From Gordionus sp. m RMFG-2023 (Eukaryota > Nematomorpha > Gordioida > Chordodea > Parachordodidae): DNA of 64,000 nucleotides. The translations under genes were made by a program, and so were the position numbers. The stretch's first letter is position 1; every line of letters starts with the position of its first letter. Under the pieces are notes generated by a model that worked only from the letters and a program-made list of their open reading frames with translations, did not search any database and was not told the origin of the DNA. Shown piece after piece: positions 12,731 to 25,389 of the stretch. The DNA lies in contig NC_088776.1 in assembly GCF_954871325.1 (NCBI RefSeq), positions 63,202,954-63,266,953 on the forward strand, written 5' to 3'.

Positions 12731-12977
12731 ATGTACACAAAAATGTCTCCCCTTTAGCTTGAATGCATGCTTTAAGGCGATCTCGATAAACAATTCCTTG
12801 ACCAAAACCATTCCGTTCCTCCATTAGTCGCTCTTTGAGATAATGTCGCGTATAGCGGGTTTTGATAAACCGCGTTCTTGAAGGGTGTGCTACATTATCT
12901 TTTAGTCGTCTGGATTGAGTGTTTAGGAAGTTGGAATTTTGTTTTCCCAACTTTAAAATGTGCATTATCTTTGGACC
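12731..12977 (-). CDS. Candidate internal exon of an unidentified minus-strand gene
   Basis: A polypyrimidine tract and CAG lie just upstream on the minus strand (TAATTTCTCTCAAACAG) and a GTGAGA donor follows at 12730. The enclosed 82 codons stay open and are compositionally complex: NFLNTQSRRLKDN, RTRFIKTRYTRHYLKERLME and VYRDRLKACIQAKGETFL. It starts in phase 0 under the chosen frame and leaves one base. Basic and helical. No family recognised. It is less AT-rich than its surroundings. An old transposase fragment is the main alternative. Confidence 0.35.
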
Positions 12978-13682
12978 CTGTTTGAGAGAAATTAATAAAA
13001 GAAATTGATAAGTTATCACTCCTCTCTTAATGTATAAAAATGTTAAATCAATTTTAGGTGATAGATGCTAAAACAAAAGGGTATATATATCAGTTCAATT
13101 GGAAGTCTGTATATAGTGTGTATATATTTATATATATATACTAAATTTTTTAATAATAAAATATAATGAAATTAAATACATTTTGAATTAGCAAAATTTT
13201 TTTATATATTATAAAATCCAACTGACTATCTGATAGATTATTGTATCTATAGTTGACATATTTATTTTTAAAATGTTTGAATTCCAATAGTAATTTTTTT
13301 TTTTATAAAGTAACTAAAAAGTAACGGAAAATACAATTTGGAAAATGAATATCCTAGCGCGCTTCGTTTTTTGATAGGTAATTTAAAAGTAAGAGCGATA
13401 CTTTTGAAAGTATCCTTTAACAACACTCCTTTCTTTTAAGTTATATATATATATATATATAATATATGCTAGAAAAAAATATAACAAAAAAATTTACCCC
13501 AGGAGCCAAAGCACTCAACCTTTCGGCGATTAATATCGTCATCAAAACTATCATTATTATTATTGATGTACTTACCATCCACGGCCAAAATAATTTTCGC
13601 GTATTCTTTCATTAATAGTGTTTATATTAAATAATATCATATTTTTTTCAAAAAAAAATATATATATTTAAGGGTGACCGAT

Positions 13683-13877
13683 AGTGTTGTTAAACGGCTA
13701 ACTAAACATTTTAGCCAGAAAAATATTGGTTAATCTTCGAGATCTCGGCGATAGGTGTTCGAACCTTTGCGCAATCTATGGGCAAAATCTTAAGTCTTGC
13801 ATAATATATTTCTGGATGAAATATTGAGTTAGCCGTTCTTGGAATTCGGCTCAAAACGTGTGCCACTCAACAACACT
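13683..13877. repeat. Fold-back repeat, nearly complete
   Basis: Starts AGTGTTGTTAAACGGCTAAC and ends AACAACACT, with CGAGATCTCGGCGATAGGTG in the centre. It is the best copy for defining the family: about 195 bp, ends inverted, no coding capacity. Confidence 0.7.
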
Positions 13878-13896
13878 ACATTTAAGGGTGACCAAT

Positions 13897-14087
13897 AGTA
13901 TTGCTAACTTTTTTTTAATAAAGGCGAACTCAATAGTGTATCCAGAAAGATATCATGCACAAGCCTTAATAATTTGTTTGTAGGTGGCACAAGGGGTCTA
14001 ACATCATCTAATTAACTAAATATTTAGAGGCTTAAGACAATATTTTTTTTCTGGCAATAATATCGAGTTAGCCTTTTAAACAACACT
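13897..14087. repeat. Fold-back repeat, tandem neighbour
   Basis: Preceded by TTTAAGGGTGACCAATAG, nearly identical to the sequence preceding the copy at 13683. This suggests the pair arose by local duplication of element plus flank. Confidence 0.6.
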
Positions 14088-14261
14088 AGTGACCAATAAT
14101 CTATAAATATATATTTATTTATTTATTTAAATGATATTTAAAAAGAATTTTGATATATAAACAGTATTTGATTGTATCCTAATCTGTTTACGCATTAAAA
14201 ACCAAATTATTTATTTTTAATTCAATTAATGAATTTTATACAATTAAAGACAATACATATA

Positions 14262-14551
14262 GGAAGGAAGGAAGGAAGGAAGGAAGGAGGAAGGAAGAAG
14301 GAAGGAGGAAGGAAGGAAGGAAGGAAGGAAGGAAGGAAGGAAGGAAGGAAGGAAGGAAGGAAGGAAGGAAGGAAGGAAGGAAGGAAGGAAGGAAGGAAGG
14401 AAGGAAGGAAGGAAGGAAGGAAGGAAGGAAGGAAGGAAGGAAGGAAGGAAGGAAGGAAGGAAGGAAGGAAGGAAGGAAGGAAGGAAGGAAGGAAGGAAGG
14501 AAGGAAGGAAGGAAGGAAGGAAGGAATGAAGGAAGGAAGGAAGAAAGAAAG
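14262..14551. repeat. (GGAA)n microsatellite, about 290 bp
   Basis: Pure GGAA for most of its length with irregular units at the left edge and AAAG at the right. Poly-KEGR and poly-SFLP frames are artefacts. Confidence 0.97.
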
Positions 14552-16000
14552 ATTATTCCGCTTTATCAATGATACAAAGTTTCTTCTTTAAAAATTCAGA
14601 AATGGAAATTCTTAGGTTGTTTAAAAAAATAGTTGGTTGTGGTTAAGATTAATGGCTTTAACCACCTACGTATCTGCTCACAGCTGTATTTTTTTTTGTA
14701 ACTTTTACTTATAGTTAGCATTTAATCTATTTTTTTTTTGTACAACTTTCTTAAAGTTGTTTTGTTGTAATATAGACTGCACCAAAAAGTGATCTATTAG
14801 GAGCTATAACGAAAAGTAAAAAAATTTTAAAAAAATTAAATTTTTGGCATAAAAGGTAAGGTTAAGTTGTCAAAAAAAAATATTTACTTGTCTAATGCCT
14901 AATATCAATAATATGGTGGAGATGACCAACAATACGACAAAAAAGAGTTCCAGTCCCCACAGAGCTATTAATACATCTTGTAATATTTGATATTTTTTTT
15001 TGTAAAAAAATTAACAGTGTAGAATGAAGATATTTAATATCTAATATACGTAAAAATTTAGGGTTAAAGCAAAAAACCATAATTTTTGTTGTGCAAAGGG
15101 TCAAAATAATTAAAATAACATGTAGGGGAGACCTGGGGGTGTTTTCTTATATGAAGCTTAATTTTTTTATCCGCGTATTTTTTTACCAGTTGGATATTTT
15201 AATATCGATAAACTTTGACGAAAGCAACCTCTCTCAGTTTATAGATTCCCACTACAAATCAACACTATCAATCCCTTTATTAGTGTAAAAGGGATAGAGG
15301 TCTGCAAAATAATTTTTTTCAGCCCTAACCCGACCCTAGCTAGCCTAGGGGGTAAGAAGAATTATTCTGTTTAATTTTCATTAATGTCTTTTTTTCTTCT
15401 TCTTAGAAGATATTTATATGAAAAATCCTCTTATACAACTATTTTGTCCTTTTTGGGCCCCTTTTATTTCGGGGTTTTTATCTGCGGTTATTCGTCGAAT
15501 GATTTCCATTTAATCAAAATCCATTAATTGGGTTTAAAATATTTATATGGACCTCTATCATCTTTTAGGTATGATATAATGTAATTGGATAATGGGGGTA
15601 GACATAATTACTGTTCAAATTCAAAGAAATTATCAAGAATCGTTTTTTATGATCTCTAGTTTTTTTTTTAGATTTGGAAAGGATTCATTGAAACATTTTA
15701 TATTATTTCATGTTTTAAATCAAATTGTTTAGCTAGATAATCAACTCATGTAATTAGTAATTATAACTGTTAATTCCTAATTACGAATCTTTACTCCAAA
15801 AGTGGAATTAATTACAGTTAGTAATTACAAAAAAAAAGGGATTTTATAATTAAGCCCAAACCTTGTAAAATATATACTACAACAAATTTTTAATGTTAAC
15901 CAATATTTGATTATTTTGTTAAAATATGAATTAATACTTATACGTTAGTTATATCAACCAAATATTGAATCAACATTTATTAAACTGGCATTTTGAGCCT
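14552..16000. other. Non-coding AT-rich stretch
   Basis: Apart from the orphan terminus at 15120, no gene or repeat family recognised. A 65-70 codon frame on each strand near 14.9-15.3 kb is low-complexity. Confidence 0.55.
15120..15145. repeat. Orphan pogo-like terminal repeat
   Basis: GTAGGGGAGACCTGGGGGTG closely resembles the GTAGGGGAGACCGGGGTTAT terminus at 34.4 kb. No opposing end was found within several kb, so it is probably a remnant. Confidence 0.4.
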
Positions 16001-16004
16001 ATTA

Positions 16005-16190
16005 TTAAAAACGGCTAACTCAATATTTTAGTCCGACGAAATATTGCTTAAGCCTTTAGATTTCCCCAAAATGTGTCTAGACCTTTGTGTCATCTATAAG
16101 CAAAACTCTTCAGGCTAAATATTATTATTCTGGATAAAATATTCAGTTAGTCATTTTTAAATATCATTGACTCAAATTGAGCCGGTTATT
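16005..16190. repeat. Fold-back repeat
   Basis: AAAACGGCTAACTCAATATT on the left and GATAAAATATTCAGTTAG on the right. Ends degenerate. Confidence 0.55.
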
Positions 16191-16361
16191 TACATAAAAA
16201 ATTTAAATGATCAAATAATGATAAAAAAGAGTGTAAAATGGATTTTTTGAAAAACTTTTTTAAAATAATTTCCTAAAGTTTTATACAAATAAAAATCATT
16301 TTTTTATAAGGAGAGAACCAAAAAATATTATAAAACACTAAATGAATAAAATTTAGCAATT

Positions 16362-16364
16362 GAT

Positions 16365-16440
<76 letters not shown>

Positions 16441-16479
16441 ACTTTCTTTTCTTTCCTTTTTTTTTCTTTCTTTCTTTCT
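16362..16479. repeat. (TTTC)n microsatellite
   Basis: Pure TTTC to about 16440, then imperfect. Confidence 0.96.
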
Positions 16480-16739
16480 AATTTAAAAATGAGGCGAAAT
16501 AAAATGTTTTTGATTCAAAAAACAAAATATTTTATCACCTTTATTGTCGTTTCCTTGTCTCCCACTTTGCCTGTCCGCCAATTTGTTGATCGTAAATCCG
16601 GCTTCTATCAAGAAAATAATCTGTACAAAAAAAAGGGAAGAGTTTTTTTTTTAATAGAAAGTCTTGACAACTTGATGTTTAATTTCCGGTTTTTAAATAT
16701 TTTTTTATGAATCCAGAAGATCCAACACCGCTACATCAT

Positions 16740-16960
16740 TAAACGGACATCGGCCTGTCCGAGCGGTTTCATCCGACAAATATAATAGGAACAAGACTAT
16801 CTTGTTAAGCGGCCATTTTAGGGTCGAAATTTTAATAGCAGTCCGATCAAGATCTTTAGCCAAAATAATACCAAGGGCCTCGAGATATGGCATACAGAGG
16901 TTCGAACCCTTCTCCAGGCTTACATGCCATATTTTTTTGGCTAAAAATCTTAATAGAAAA
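16740..16960. repeat. Diverged fold-back relative
   Basis: GTTAAGCGGCCATTTTAGG and GGGCCTCGAGATATGGCATA parallel the family centre. Includes AGGTTCGAACCC, which resembles a tRNA B box but lacks an accompanying A box. Confidence 0.4.
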
Positions 16961-17019
16961 TAGACCCAAATTGGCAGACACCAGATGGACGGTTAACCAT
17001 GAAAGCCATCATGGTCATT

Positions 17020-17200
17020 AGAGGGCGGGGGTGGGTTAGAATCATCAGTTTTTGGAGGGTGTCTTAAAAGAAATTTGTATAGGGATACAGATATATATAA
17101 TTGTGTTTACCAAGGAGATAATCGCGCAAAGCACGCTTCCGGTCCGCGGAGAGAAGCAGAAACAGCAGGATTTCATGATGGCCATCTTGATTTAATTTTT
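17020..17200 (+). repeat. ATGGCCATCATGAAATCCTG repeat, copy 3 (inverted)
   Basis: Contains ACGCTTCCGGTCCGCGGAG and CAGGATTTCATGATGGCCAT, the complement of copies 1 and 2, followed by CTTGATTTAATTTTT. Confidence 0.6.
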
Positions 17201-17699
17201 TATTCCTTTTTTTTTTAAATTCTCGTATATAAATGGTATTATTTATTTTTTTTGGCTAATGATTCAAACAATTGAGCGTCATAAGATGAAAAAAAATAAC
17301 TTTTTTTTTGGCACATTTTTTTCTATAAAGATGACGATTGTATTAGTTCTTTTATGAATTGTAAAGGAAGTAAAAAAAAAATTAGAGAATATTCCGAGAT
17401 AGTGGAGTCTCTGCAAGCTTTTTCAACTCAGGTCCAATTCCCTGCCAGCTATAACTTTTTTTTTCGCTGACGTTAGCCGATTATACGCGATAACTTAGGA
17501 AACCATTTTTTTATGACTCTCATTGGTTCGTTGGCCATCATTGGCTAAGTTTTTTTTGATCTATTGCCTTTTTTTATTAAAAAAAAATAAACCAATCAGG
17601 CTGGAACCGCCATTTTGGTAACCCATATGGTGATTGTTATTCTCATGTTTGGTAAAATACTACTATTTAAATCGATAAATTGCCTTGCTACCCTTAATT

Positions 17700-17907
17700 A
17701 CTCTCTTCTCTTCTCTTCTCTTCTCTTCTCTTCTCTTCTCTTCTCTTCTCTTCTCTTCTCTTCTCTTCTCTTCTCTTCTCTTCTCTTCTCTTCTCTTCTC
17801 TTCTCTTCTCTTCTCTTCTCTTCTCTTCTCTTCTCTTCTCTTCTCTTCTCTTCTCTTCTCTTCTCTTCTCTTCTCTTCTCTTCTCTTCTCTTCTCTTCTC
17901 TTCTCTC
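17700..17907. repeat. (CTCTT)n microsatellite within a MITE
   Basis: About 41 pure pentamers, in the centre of the CAATGAC-family copy. Confidence 0.97.
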
Positions 17908-18285
17908 AGGCCTTAGAGAGAGGGGATGCCAGAAAAATAATTTAATAATATACCCCCTTTTGAATTATTGAACTATTTAAAAATAAGATTGCAAATCTTA
18001 TATTGCTGATAAGTTTCAGCAGATAGAAAAATCTCTAATTGCTATTTTTAATTTTTGGAAGACAATTACGCCAGGCCTTAGAGAGAAGGGATGCCAGAAA
18101 AATAATTTAATGATATACCCCCTTTTGAATTATTGAACTATTTAAAAATTAGATTGCAAATCTTATATTGCTGATAAGTTTCAGCAGATAGAAAAATCTC
18201 TAATTGCCTTCCAAAAATTAAAAATATATATTTTTAATTTTTGGAAGGCAATTACGCCAGGCCTTAGAGAGAGGGGATGCCAGAA
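17908..18285. repeat. Duplicated unit between two CTCTT tracts
   Basis: AGGCCTTAGAGAGAGGGGAT recurs near 17909, 18074 and 18259. The second unit includes a near-perfect palindrome built on CCTTCCAAAAATTAAAAAT and its complement. Both CTCTT tracts abut copies of this unit. Confidence 0.8.
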
Positions 18286-18286
18286 T

Positions 18287-18484
18287 CTCTTCTCTTCTCT
18301 TCTCTTCTCTTCTCTCTTCTCTTCTCTTCTCTCTCTTCTCTTCTCTTCTCTTCTCTTCTCTTCTCTTCTCTTCTCTTCTCTTCTCTTCTCTTCTCTTCTC
18401 TTCTTCTTCTCTTCTCTTCTCTTCTCTTCTCTTCTCTTCTCTTCTCTTCTCTTCTCTTCTCTTCTCTTCTCTTCTCTTCTCTTA
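18287..18484. repeat. (CTCTT)n microsatellite, second tract
   Basis: Same motif as 17700-17907 with several unit-length slips. Ends at TTATCTCGATGATCAGGC, which is MITE sequence. Confidence 0.96.
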
Positions 18485-18954
18485 TCTCGATGATCAGGCA
18501 AATGCTTTAATAAAGTTTGCGTCAAGACATAGGAAATAAATTGGCATCTCGTTTAAAATTTTTAATAGCGATACGGCTAATCAAAACGGCGACGTCCCCA
18601 GCCGTATGTACAGTCTAGGTATTACTATATGGCACTGATATTAGTATCAGTAGGCTACTAGAATATAATTTTTCATATACGGTATTCCATAAAATAGTTG
18701 CTCAAAAAGCTACTAAATTTTTCTATATAAATATGTGTATGAATAAATTTCTTATCAGTTTTTCAACGATAACATTAATTTTTATAATTGTTATTGTATT
18801 CTTATTTTTTTTTCGTTAAAGGGGCATGTTTACTAAAAATTTCCTAGATTAAAATTTATCAATTTTAAGAAAATTCGCTATTTTATTTTTTTAAATTTCC
18901 TCGTTTATTTTTGTAATTTTTCTGACATTTCTTTGATAAATTTTCACTGTTATA

Positions 18955-19051
18955 TGCCCTAGACAGTTGAGCCTTCTATGAACAAAATCTTTAGGCTTGC
19001 TTAATATTTTTCTGGAAAAAGTATTGAGTTATCCGTGTGTTTAACAACACT
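18955..19051. repeat. Fold-back repeat, right half
   Basis: AACAAAATCTTTAGGCTTGC, then AAGTATTGAGTTATCCG and TTTAACAACACT. The left half is absent. Confidence 0.55.
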
Positions 19052-20559
19052 TGGAATATAGGTATGCTGCTAAGGATAATTTGGTATCTGATTTCACCTT
19101 TCCTATTGAGATGAAGTTGACAATATTTATATTGTTTTAGCGTCTAACTTAAATTAATTTCAAAAAAAAAATAAAATTCATTGTTTTTACCAATAATCGA
19201 TAATTTTTTTATTCAAAAAAAAGTAAGAATTCCACAAAATTTCAAGTTTTATAGATAAGGGGTATTCAAAAATGTAGTCTGAAAAATAATATATCCCATC
19301 CCAAGCATTTTAAAAATAAGTTTGTAAACATATGAAATAATAGTATCTAGAGAGCCAAAATTTGGTGGAAGACCTAGGGCCCGCTAAAAATGGAATATAG
19401 TGGAAGGGGGTAAATACTATTTACTCTATATTGAAAGCCTAGTTTAATTAGCAAATTTTCCAATTCTCACCAAGAGTTAAAACCCAAAAAATTAGGGTGT
19501 ATTACGATAATAAAGATATTTTCAAAATATTGCAAAAAAGTATCGTATTTTTTTTTGGTATTATCGCTTAGTGATGTAACTTTCTCAAAATCACTGAGGA
19601 TTGAATGAGGATGGGTTCTATTTTTTTTTTGATGAAAATACCTTAGCAGAAAATTTAAAGGCCCAATATATTAAAATGTACCTTTTTCGTTAAAAACTTA
19701 TTTCAAGGCCAAACCACCTACAATCTTATTGCATTACAAATAAATTGAATTTAGATGAATTTATTAATTTATTTTATAAATTTTAATAATCCAATTTTTT
19801 TTTTTATTTAGAAAGAAAGAAATAAAGAAAATAAATAAAAATAAGTAAGAAACTTACTTTGGAAGAGAATTTTTAAGAAAAGATAAGAATTTCCGATTTC
19901 ACGAGATGAAATAAAACAGATTAGAAGATGGTAATAAAATAAACTATGTTAGTGGATTTTTTTTTTGATAAAAATTTAATTTTTTTAATAAGATATTTTA
20001 TTTATCTTATTTAGCTATATTTGTAAAAAGGTATTTTTTTTATTTGATGGTGTTATTGTGAAGTGATCATGATTTTTATCAATGAAATTAATACTAACGA
20101 TTTATCTATTAAAAATTTTTTTTATAAAGATTGAAGCCAGTTTTAATTTTAATTTTTCTTTGACCGCGTAATTATTATAGGCCAGTGTATTGCATTGCAT
20201 TTCGTATAAATTCCTATCACATTTTTCTACTGAATGGCTTTTCCTCTAAGAGATCAAGATTTTGTTTCAGCTGAACCAGGGTCCTCTATTTTCCCCAACA
20301 CAGATTGCCAGCTAAACCCGTGCCACAAGGTTATGGAAAATTAGCCACTTTATGATTATCTAATTCCAAAATTTGATTTTTTATAAATGTTTTAATGAAT
20401 TAAGAATACATCTGTCCTTAATATGATCCCCCCCCCCATTAATATTTTAAAAATACTATCCTATCTGGCAATAAATATAAAAAAAATATTGCTGGAAACA
20501 TAACTAGAAAACAATCACTTTGAAAAAAACGTTATTTAGAAATGGCCTTAGGTTGTTAC

Positions 20560-20656
20560 TAATGATGGGTGCGGACCTAATTATTATGTTCACACTTACG
20601 CACCTCACCCTGACCCATCGTGTCACGTGTAATTTCACGGTCCGTACCCACCTCTA
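20560..20656. mobile_element. Possible short hAT-type MITE
   Basis: Imperfect inverted ends GATGGGTGCGGACC and GGTCCGTACCCACCTCTA. Candidate 8-bp flanks GTTGTTAC and GTTAGTAT match at only 5 positions. Contains a GTGTCACGTG core. Confidence 0.4.
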
Positions 20657-21544
20657 GTTAGTATTAACATTATTCAAGTCAATATTACATTTTTTTATAC
20701 TAATATAAATAAATAATATAAAATAGCAAAAACATTTTATTTGTTTTTCCCATATGTTTCCTTTTAGCGCGCGAAATTCCTAGAACCTCTTCATTTGAAT
20801 ATTCTTCTTAAGAATTCTCTTCAAAGTAAATATCTTTATTTTGGATATTTTTTTTATTAATTAATTCTAAAAAAACTAAAAATATAATCTATATTTAGTT
20901 TACACATAAAATTTTATTTTAAAATAGTTCAGTACACATTAAATTGAATATAAAATTAAATTTCGGCTAAATTTTAGCGAAACTTCAATCCATTTGTTTT
21001 TTTAAAAAAAAGTAAAGAAAATGGAGTGTTAGGTGATTTTCCTTTAAAAAATTGTTAAAAAAATACGGTATACGTGTAAAGGCCTCGTTCATAATAAACG
21101 CCATTTTTTCAAGCTGTACGGTATTTTGTCGCGTTATTTACGAAAATCATTCAGCCAATAAATTAGGTATAATTTTATAAAATAGAGAATGAACCAACAC
21201 AATAGCTACGAGAATCAGCTGGGATTTTGTTATTTATCATTAGTAATTATGATAAAGTTATTTAACTACAAGGATAATATACAAAATATTACCATGACTC
21301 TTTTATATTGATTTTTTATCATATTTCAAAATTAATCGCGCAATTGTTTATAGCTAGGGCTTTTGTAAGTAAAAAGTTGCCAGATTTATTTTATGTCCTA
21401 CCCTCCTTGTTCTTTATTAGCAGGCCCATAAGCCACGACTTTAATGATCTTGGGGTCAAAATTTTGGTCTCTAAAGATATCATTTCCATATCAGATCAAA
21501 CCAATTTAACGTTTTATTTTTAACCATCAGGGAAACTTGAGATT

Positions 21545-21715
21545 TGTTCTTGGTTGGATTCGAATCATGAATGCTACCGCCACATCTCAGTCCGTAACTT
21601 GAAACCACAAATATATCCTTTCGAATACACGTTCTGATTGACAATCGTTTCATTAAAATTAAAAATTGAAAACAATTAGACACTTTTCAATGGCGTCTAT
21701 CTTAGCCGGAAATTA
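21545..21715 (-). repeat. tRNA-derived SINE, copy 1
   Basis: Minus strand carries GATTCGAATCC (box B, 21556-21566) and an upstream TGGTTTCAAGTTACGGA resembling box A. The plus-strand right flank ends TTTTCAATGGCGTCTATC, shared with the copy near 28.3 kb. Confidence 0.5.
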
Positions 21716-21754
21716 ACTATGGCGAGTAGTTAGTGTCGTAAAACGAACTGCCCC

Positions 21755-21919
21755 ATTCTAGCCGATTTTTTAAAAATGGCGAACTCAATATTTTATGGTA
21801 GAAAAAAAAAAGAGTAAAGTGAGCCTTGAAGATTGAAATTCTCAACGCTTCGACGATTGGTTAAATTTTAGCTAGCCATTTTCAAAAAATCGGCTTAAAT
21901 CGAACGTTTAAACAACACT
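21755..21919. repeat. Fold-back repeat
   Basis: AATGGCGAACTCAATATTTT on the left and AATCGGCTTAAATCGAACG leading to AAACAACACT on the right. Confidence 0.55.
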
Positions 21920-22319
21920 AATTGGCAAAGTATCTAACATGATTAGATTAGAGTTTATAAACGTTATCGTTAATCCAAAACGACCCCATTATTCCTATAT
22001 AATTTACCATTTGTTACATATTATTCATTTCGAATTTTTTTGTTTTATAAACTTAAAGTTTAACTCTAATACATACCTTTTTCTATTTGTTTTTTTATTA
22101 TCTTCTAATCTCTGTTTATATAGCGTTAAAATTCTAAAGGACCACACGTTTTTTTTTATTCTTAGTTAAGAAATTCTATTTAATTTAAATTTCTCGTAAT
22201 TTTATTTTTAATTTTATATTTTATTTTTTTAAAAAATAATTTTTTTTTTTTTTTGTAAATTACAGAAATAATATTATGCAAGCCTGAAGAATTTTCTCAT
22301 AGAAGGAACAATGTAGATT

Positions 22320-22455
22320 AGTGTTGCTAAATAGCTTTTTGAGCCGATTTTCATAAACGGCTAACTCGATATTTTATCTAGAATACTGACTAAATCCAAG
22401 CAAAATCTTCAGGCTTGCCTAATATTATTCTAGATGAAACATTGAGTTAAACACT
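22320..22455. repeat. Fold-back repeat, shortened
   Basis: Begins AGTGTTGCTAAATAGC. Contains AAACGGCTAACTCGATATTT and GCAAAATCTTCAGGCTTGCC. The right end is truncated before the usual terminus. Confidence 0.55.
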
Positions 22456-23924
22456 AGTCAAGACATATAATATTGATATCTCGAGGCTTAGCCAATATTT
22501 TTTCTGGCTTAAATGTTTAGAGTAAATAGTTTCTGCAAAGTTAGTTTAAATTATTATAACGATGAGTTAGCTATTATACCATATAATATAAAAGTTAATA
22601 AGTTCCTATATTGCAGAGGTTTCTTGATTTCGAACTGAGCAAATATTTTCATATTTAAAGAACTATTTTTATGATTAGAATCTCCCTTCCTCGTTAATCC
22701 TCAGTGTAATTTTAGTCGAGTTGTATCACTATACAATATGGCCTTCCAAAAATATTGGATATATTTTTTTCGTAATTTTCTTAGGGTTCTTCACTAGATT
22801 CCACATTTTGCTCCCCATCAATGACAATTTGACACTCAAAATTGATGAGATAATTTACGTTTCGATTTGGAAGTTTGATTAATTTTTCCCAAAAAAATAT
22901 TCTATAAATTAACATTTTACGTAAAATTTATTATAGCTGAGGTTTAGCCTAACAAATGCTGTTATAAAATATTCAATGTATTATATTTAACACAATCTCG
23001 ATTGACTGTAATCTTTGGTTTCGTTTTAGCCCCTTTTTTAGAATGGGATTGAAACTGATTTAAATTAACTATTAATATTAATTCACTATGAAATATAAAA
23101 AATTTAAATACAAGAATACATAAAATTCCTTGTAAATTTATAATCTTAATAAAAAAAAAAAAATTTCAGAATTATTAATTAGAAGAAAAAAAAATAAATT
23201 ATTTTTTTTAGAAATATTTGTGTATATATATATATAAATATGGCAATATTGCCCAATCTATCACGTGATATAACTAATTATTCAAAATAATTTTGTCAAC
23301 TATTTTATCTCACCGTGTATCATTTTACTATTTTAAAAGAAAATGCCATTTTTTTCAGTGGGTGTAAATGTTAATGAAAAGGATATATATAAGTAGTATA
23401 ATAATACTAATAATAATATAAGAAAAAATGACTCTTATAGATCTGTAAGAATAGTTTGATAAATCAATGAACTTCTCCCAAAAAAAAATTTTTCCAAAAT
23501 GGATAAGTGTTGTTTAAAATCAGGATTGATACTAGTTAGTCTTTATTTAAGGCCGCTCTTTGACCCAAAATATTTTTTCCTATTTTCTTCAAATTTAAAC
23601 TTTAATCGCTAAATTTGTTAAACACCCCATTCATTCCAAGTTGGGAAGACTAGAAGGGCAAATATCCGACTTTAGCAGAAAATTAGATCTAAGGGGTCAC
23701 ACACTGCATCAACTTTATATCTATATATATATAAATAGATTTGTTCACCTAACTCCTCCCTTTCTATTTAATCTTAAATATATCAAAATTAAATCCAAAT
23801 AAGAGTAATAATAAAAAAATTTTTATAGTATTACTAATATCGCCCTCTTATTACCATACTTGAATGAATCAAGGAGAGAGAAAGAAAAAGGGAAGAAGGT
23901 AAAAAATTAATACGAAGCTACTGA

Positions 23925-24261
23925 CAATGACTTATATAATACCCAGACTGACGATTCATTCATTAAAAGTGTACATCAATGTAAATCAGCTGGAGACGCC
24001 ATCTTGGTTACACTAATCATTATTTAATTTAAACGAGAGGCCTAATTTATTCCTATATCTGATGCAAACTTTATTAAAGAATTACCGGATTCATGGAGAT
24101 AATAAGGAATACAAGTTATCAATTTAATAGTAGTTTTTAACATGAGAATAATTACTATATGTGTTACCAAAATGGCGGGTCCAGCTGATTTGCTTTTAAC
24201 GACGCTTAAAGAATGCATTTTAATGAATGAATCGACAGTTTTGGTATTATATATGTCATTG
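23925..24261. mobile_element. Long-TIR hAT-type MITE (CAATGAC family), complete copy
   Basis: Starts CAATGACTTATATAATACC and ends with its imperfect complement. The arms run roughly 90-100 bp each and include GCAAATCAGCTGG near the inner ends. An exact 8-bp duplication GCTACTGA lies at 23917-23924 and 24262-24269. The paralogous segment near 32880 lacks the element and keeps a single copy of this sequence. Confidence 0.9.
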
Positions 24262-24535
24262 GCTACTGATCGCTAACGATTGGGTGTTATAAAAAAGTGA
24301 CGCCATGGTGTTAGAAAAAAAATTGTTTCTGGCATAAAATTGAATCTGAGATCGAAGCAATTGCAGGATTTCTAACTCATTTCTGCCATTCACTTTTTTT
24401 AAAACATTCCGTCAATCATTCAATCGTTATAAATTTTGCAAGGTTAATTCAATTAATATAGATTATATAAAAAATATTTTAAAGTATTTTAAAAAAAAAT
24501 AACAGAAGAAGAGGTGAGAAAAATGATAAATCAAA

Positions 24536-24735
24536 ATGGCCATCATGAAATCCTGCTGCCGTTGCTTCTCCACGAGGACCGGAAGTATGATAACCGCAAT
24601 CATCTCTTTGGTTAACTTACTTATATATATTATCATAGTCCCTCTAAACTCCCATCTCCCCCTTAACTAATGAGTCATAGCCATAACCACTCCCCTCACT
24701 CCACCCTAGGGCGCACATTGTACATTTGTCAGGGG
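24536..24735 (-). repeat. ATGGCCATCATGAAATCCTG repeat, copy 1
   Basis: GGCCATCATGAAATCCTGCT, CACGAGGACCGGAAGTATGA and GCGCACATTGTACATTTGTC blocks. Belongs to a family seen four times in the window. No terminal repeats or coding capacity evident. Confidence 0.6.
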
Positions 24736-24873
24736 TGCGACCATTCGGCTATGTCCAAAATTTAAAATGTTATTATTATTTTTTTGGGGGGAAAAAAATT
24801 CCTAGCCCTGTTTAGATCTCGTCTTATTTTTGAAGCTTGCCTCTTTGGCTCAGACTAAAAGACATTTTAATAT

Positions 24874-24980
<107 letters not shown>

Positions 24981-25389
24981 TGAAAGCAAATTTTGATTTG
25001 CTTTATGAGGATTTAAATAAATATTTTGGTTTTGGGAAAGAGTCACAAATATATCTCGCATAAGTAAAACTAAATATTCCCTTTCATTTTTTAGGATGTC
25101 TAGAGGAAGCTATGTAGGAAGGCTAAGGAAAAAATATCGTTTAAAAAATTAGACAAGCCAGGGCAAACCCCTATGATTGGTAAAATTAGTATAATATTTT
25201 GAGCTTACAAATTCCGCATTCTAACTTAAACTTAAATTTTAAGGGTTACTTAGAATTTACTATTACCACATAGGAAACGGCTTATGATTAGAATTTATAT
25301 TTAATGCCATTATTTTTCCCATCTAATTAATTTAAACGTTAAAGCATTTAATATATTCCCTTTACAAGATATATTCTTGTTGAAGCTTA

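Larger units (their letters stand above)
17590..18636. mobile_element. CAATGAC-family MITE with a microsatellite-expanded centre
   Basis: Family sequence begins near GGCTGGAACCGCCATTTTGG (17600) and ends near CTAGGTATTACTATATGGCA (18634). Where other copies have a short CTTCCTTATTATCTCAG centre, this copy carries two (CTCTT)n tracts separated by a duplicated unit beginning AGGCCTTAGAGAGAGGGG. No clear target duplication was seen. Confidence 0.7.

Noticed and set aside
14222-14591. Poly-SFLP and poly-KEGR frames on both strands
   Set aside because: Products of the (GGAA)n microsatellite.
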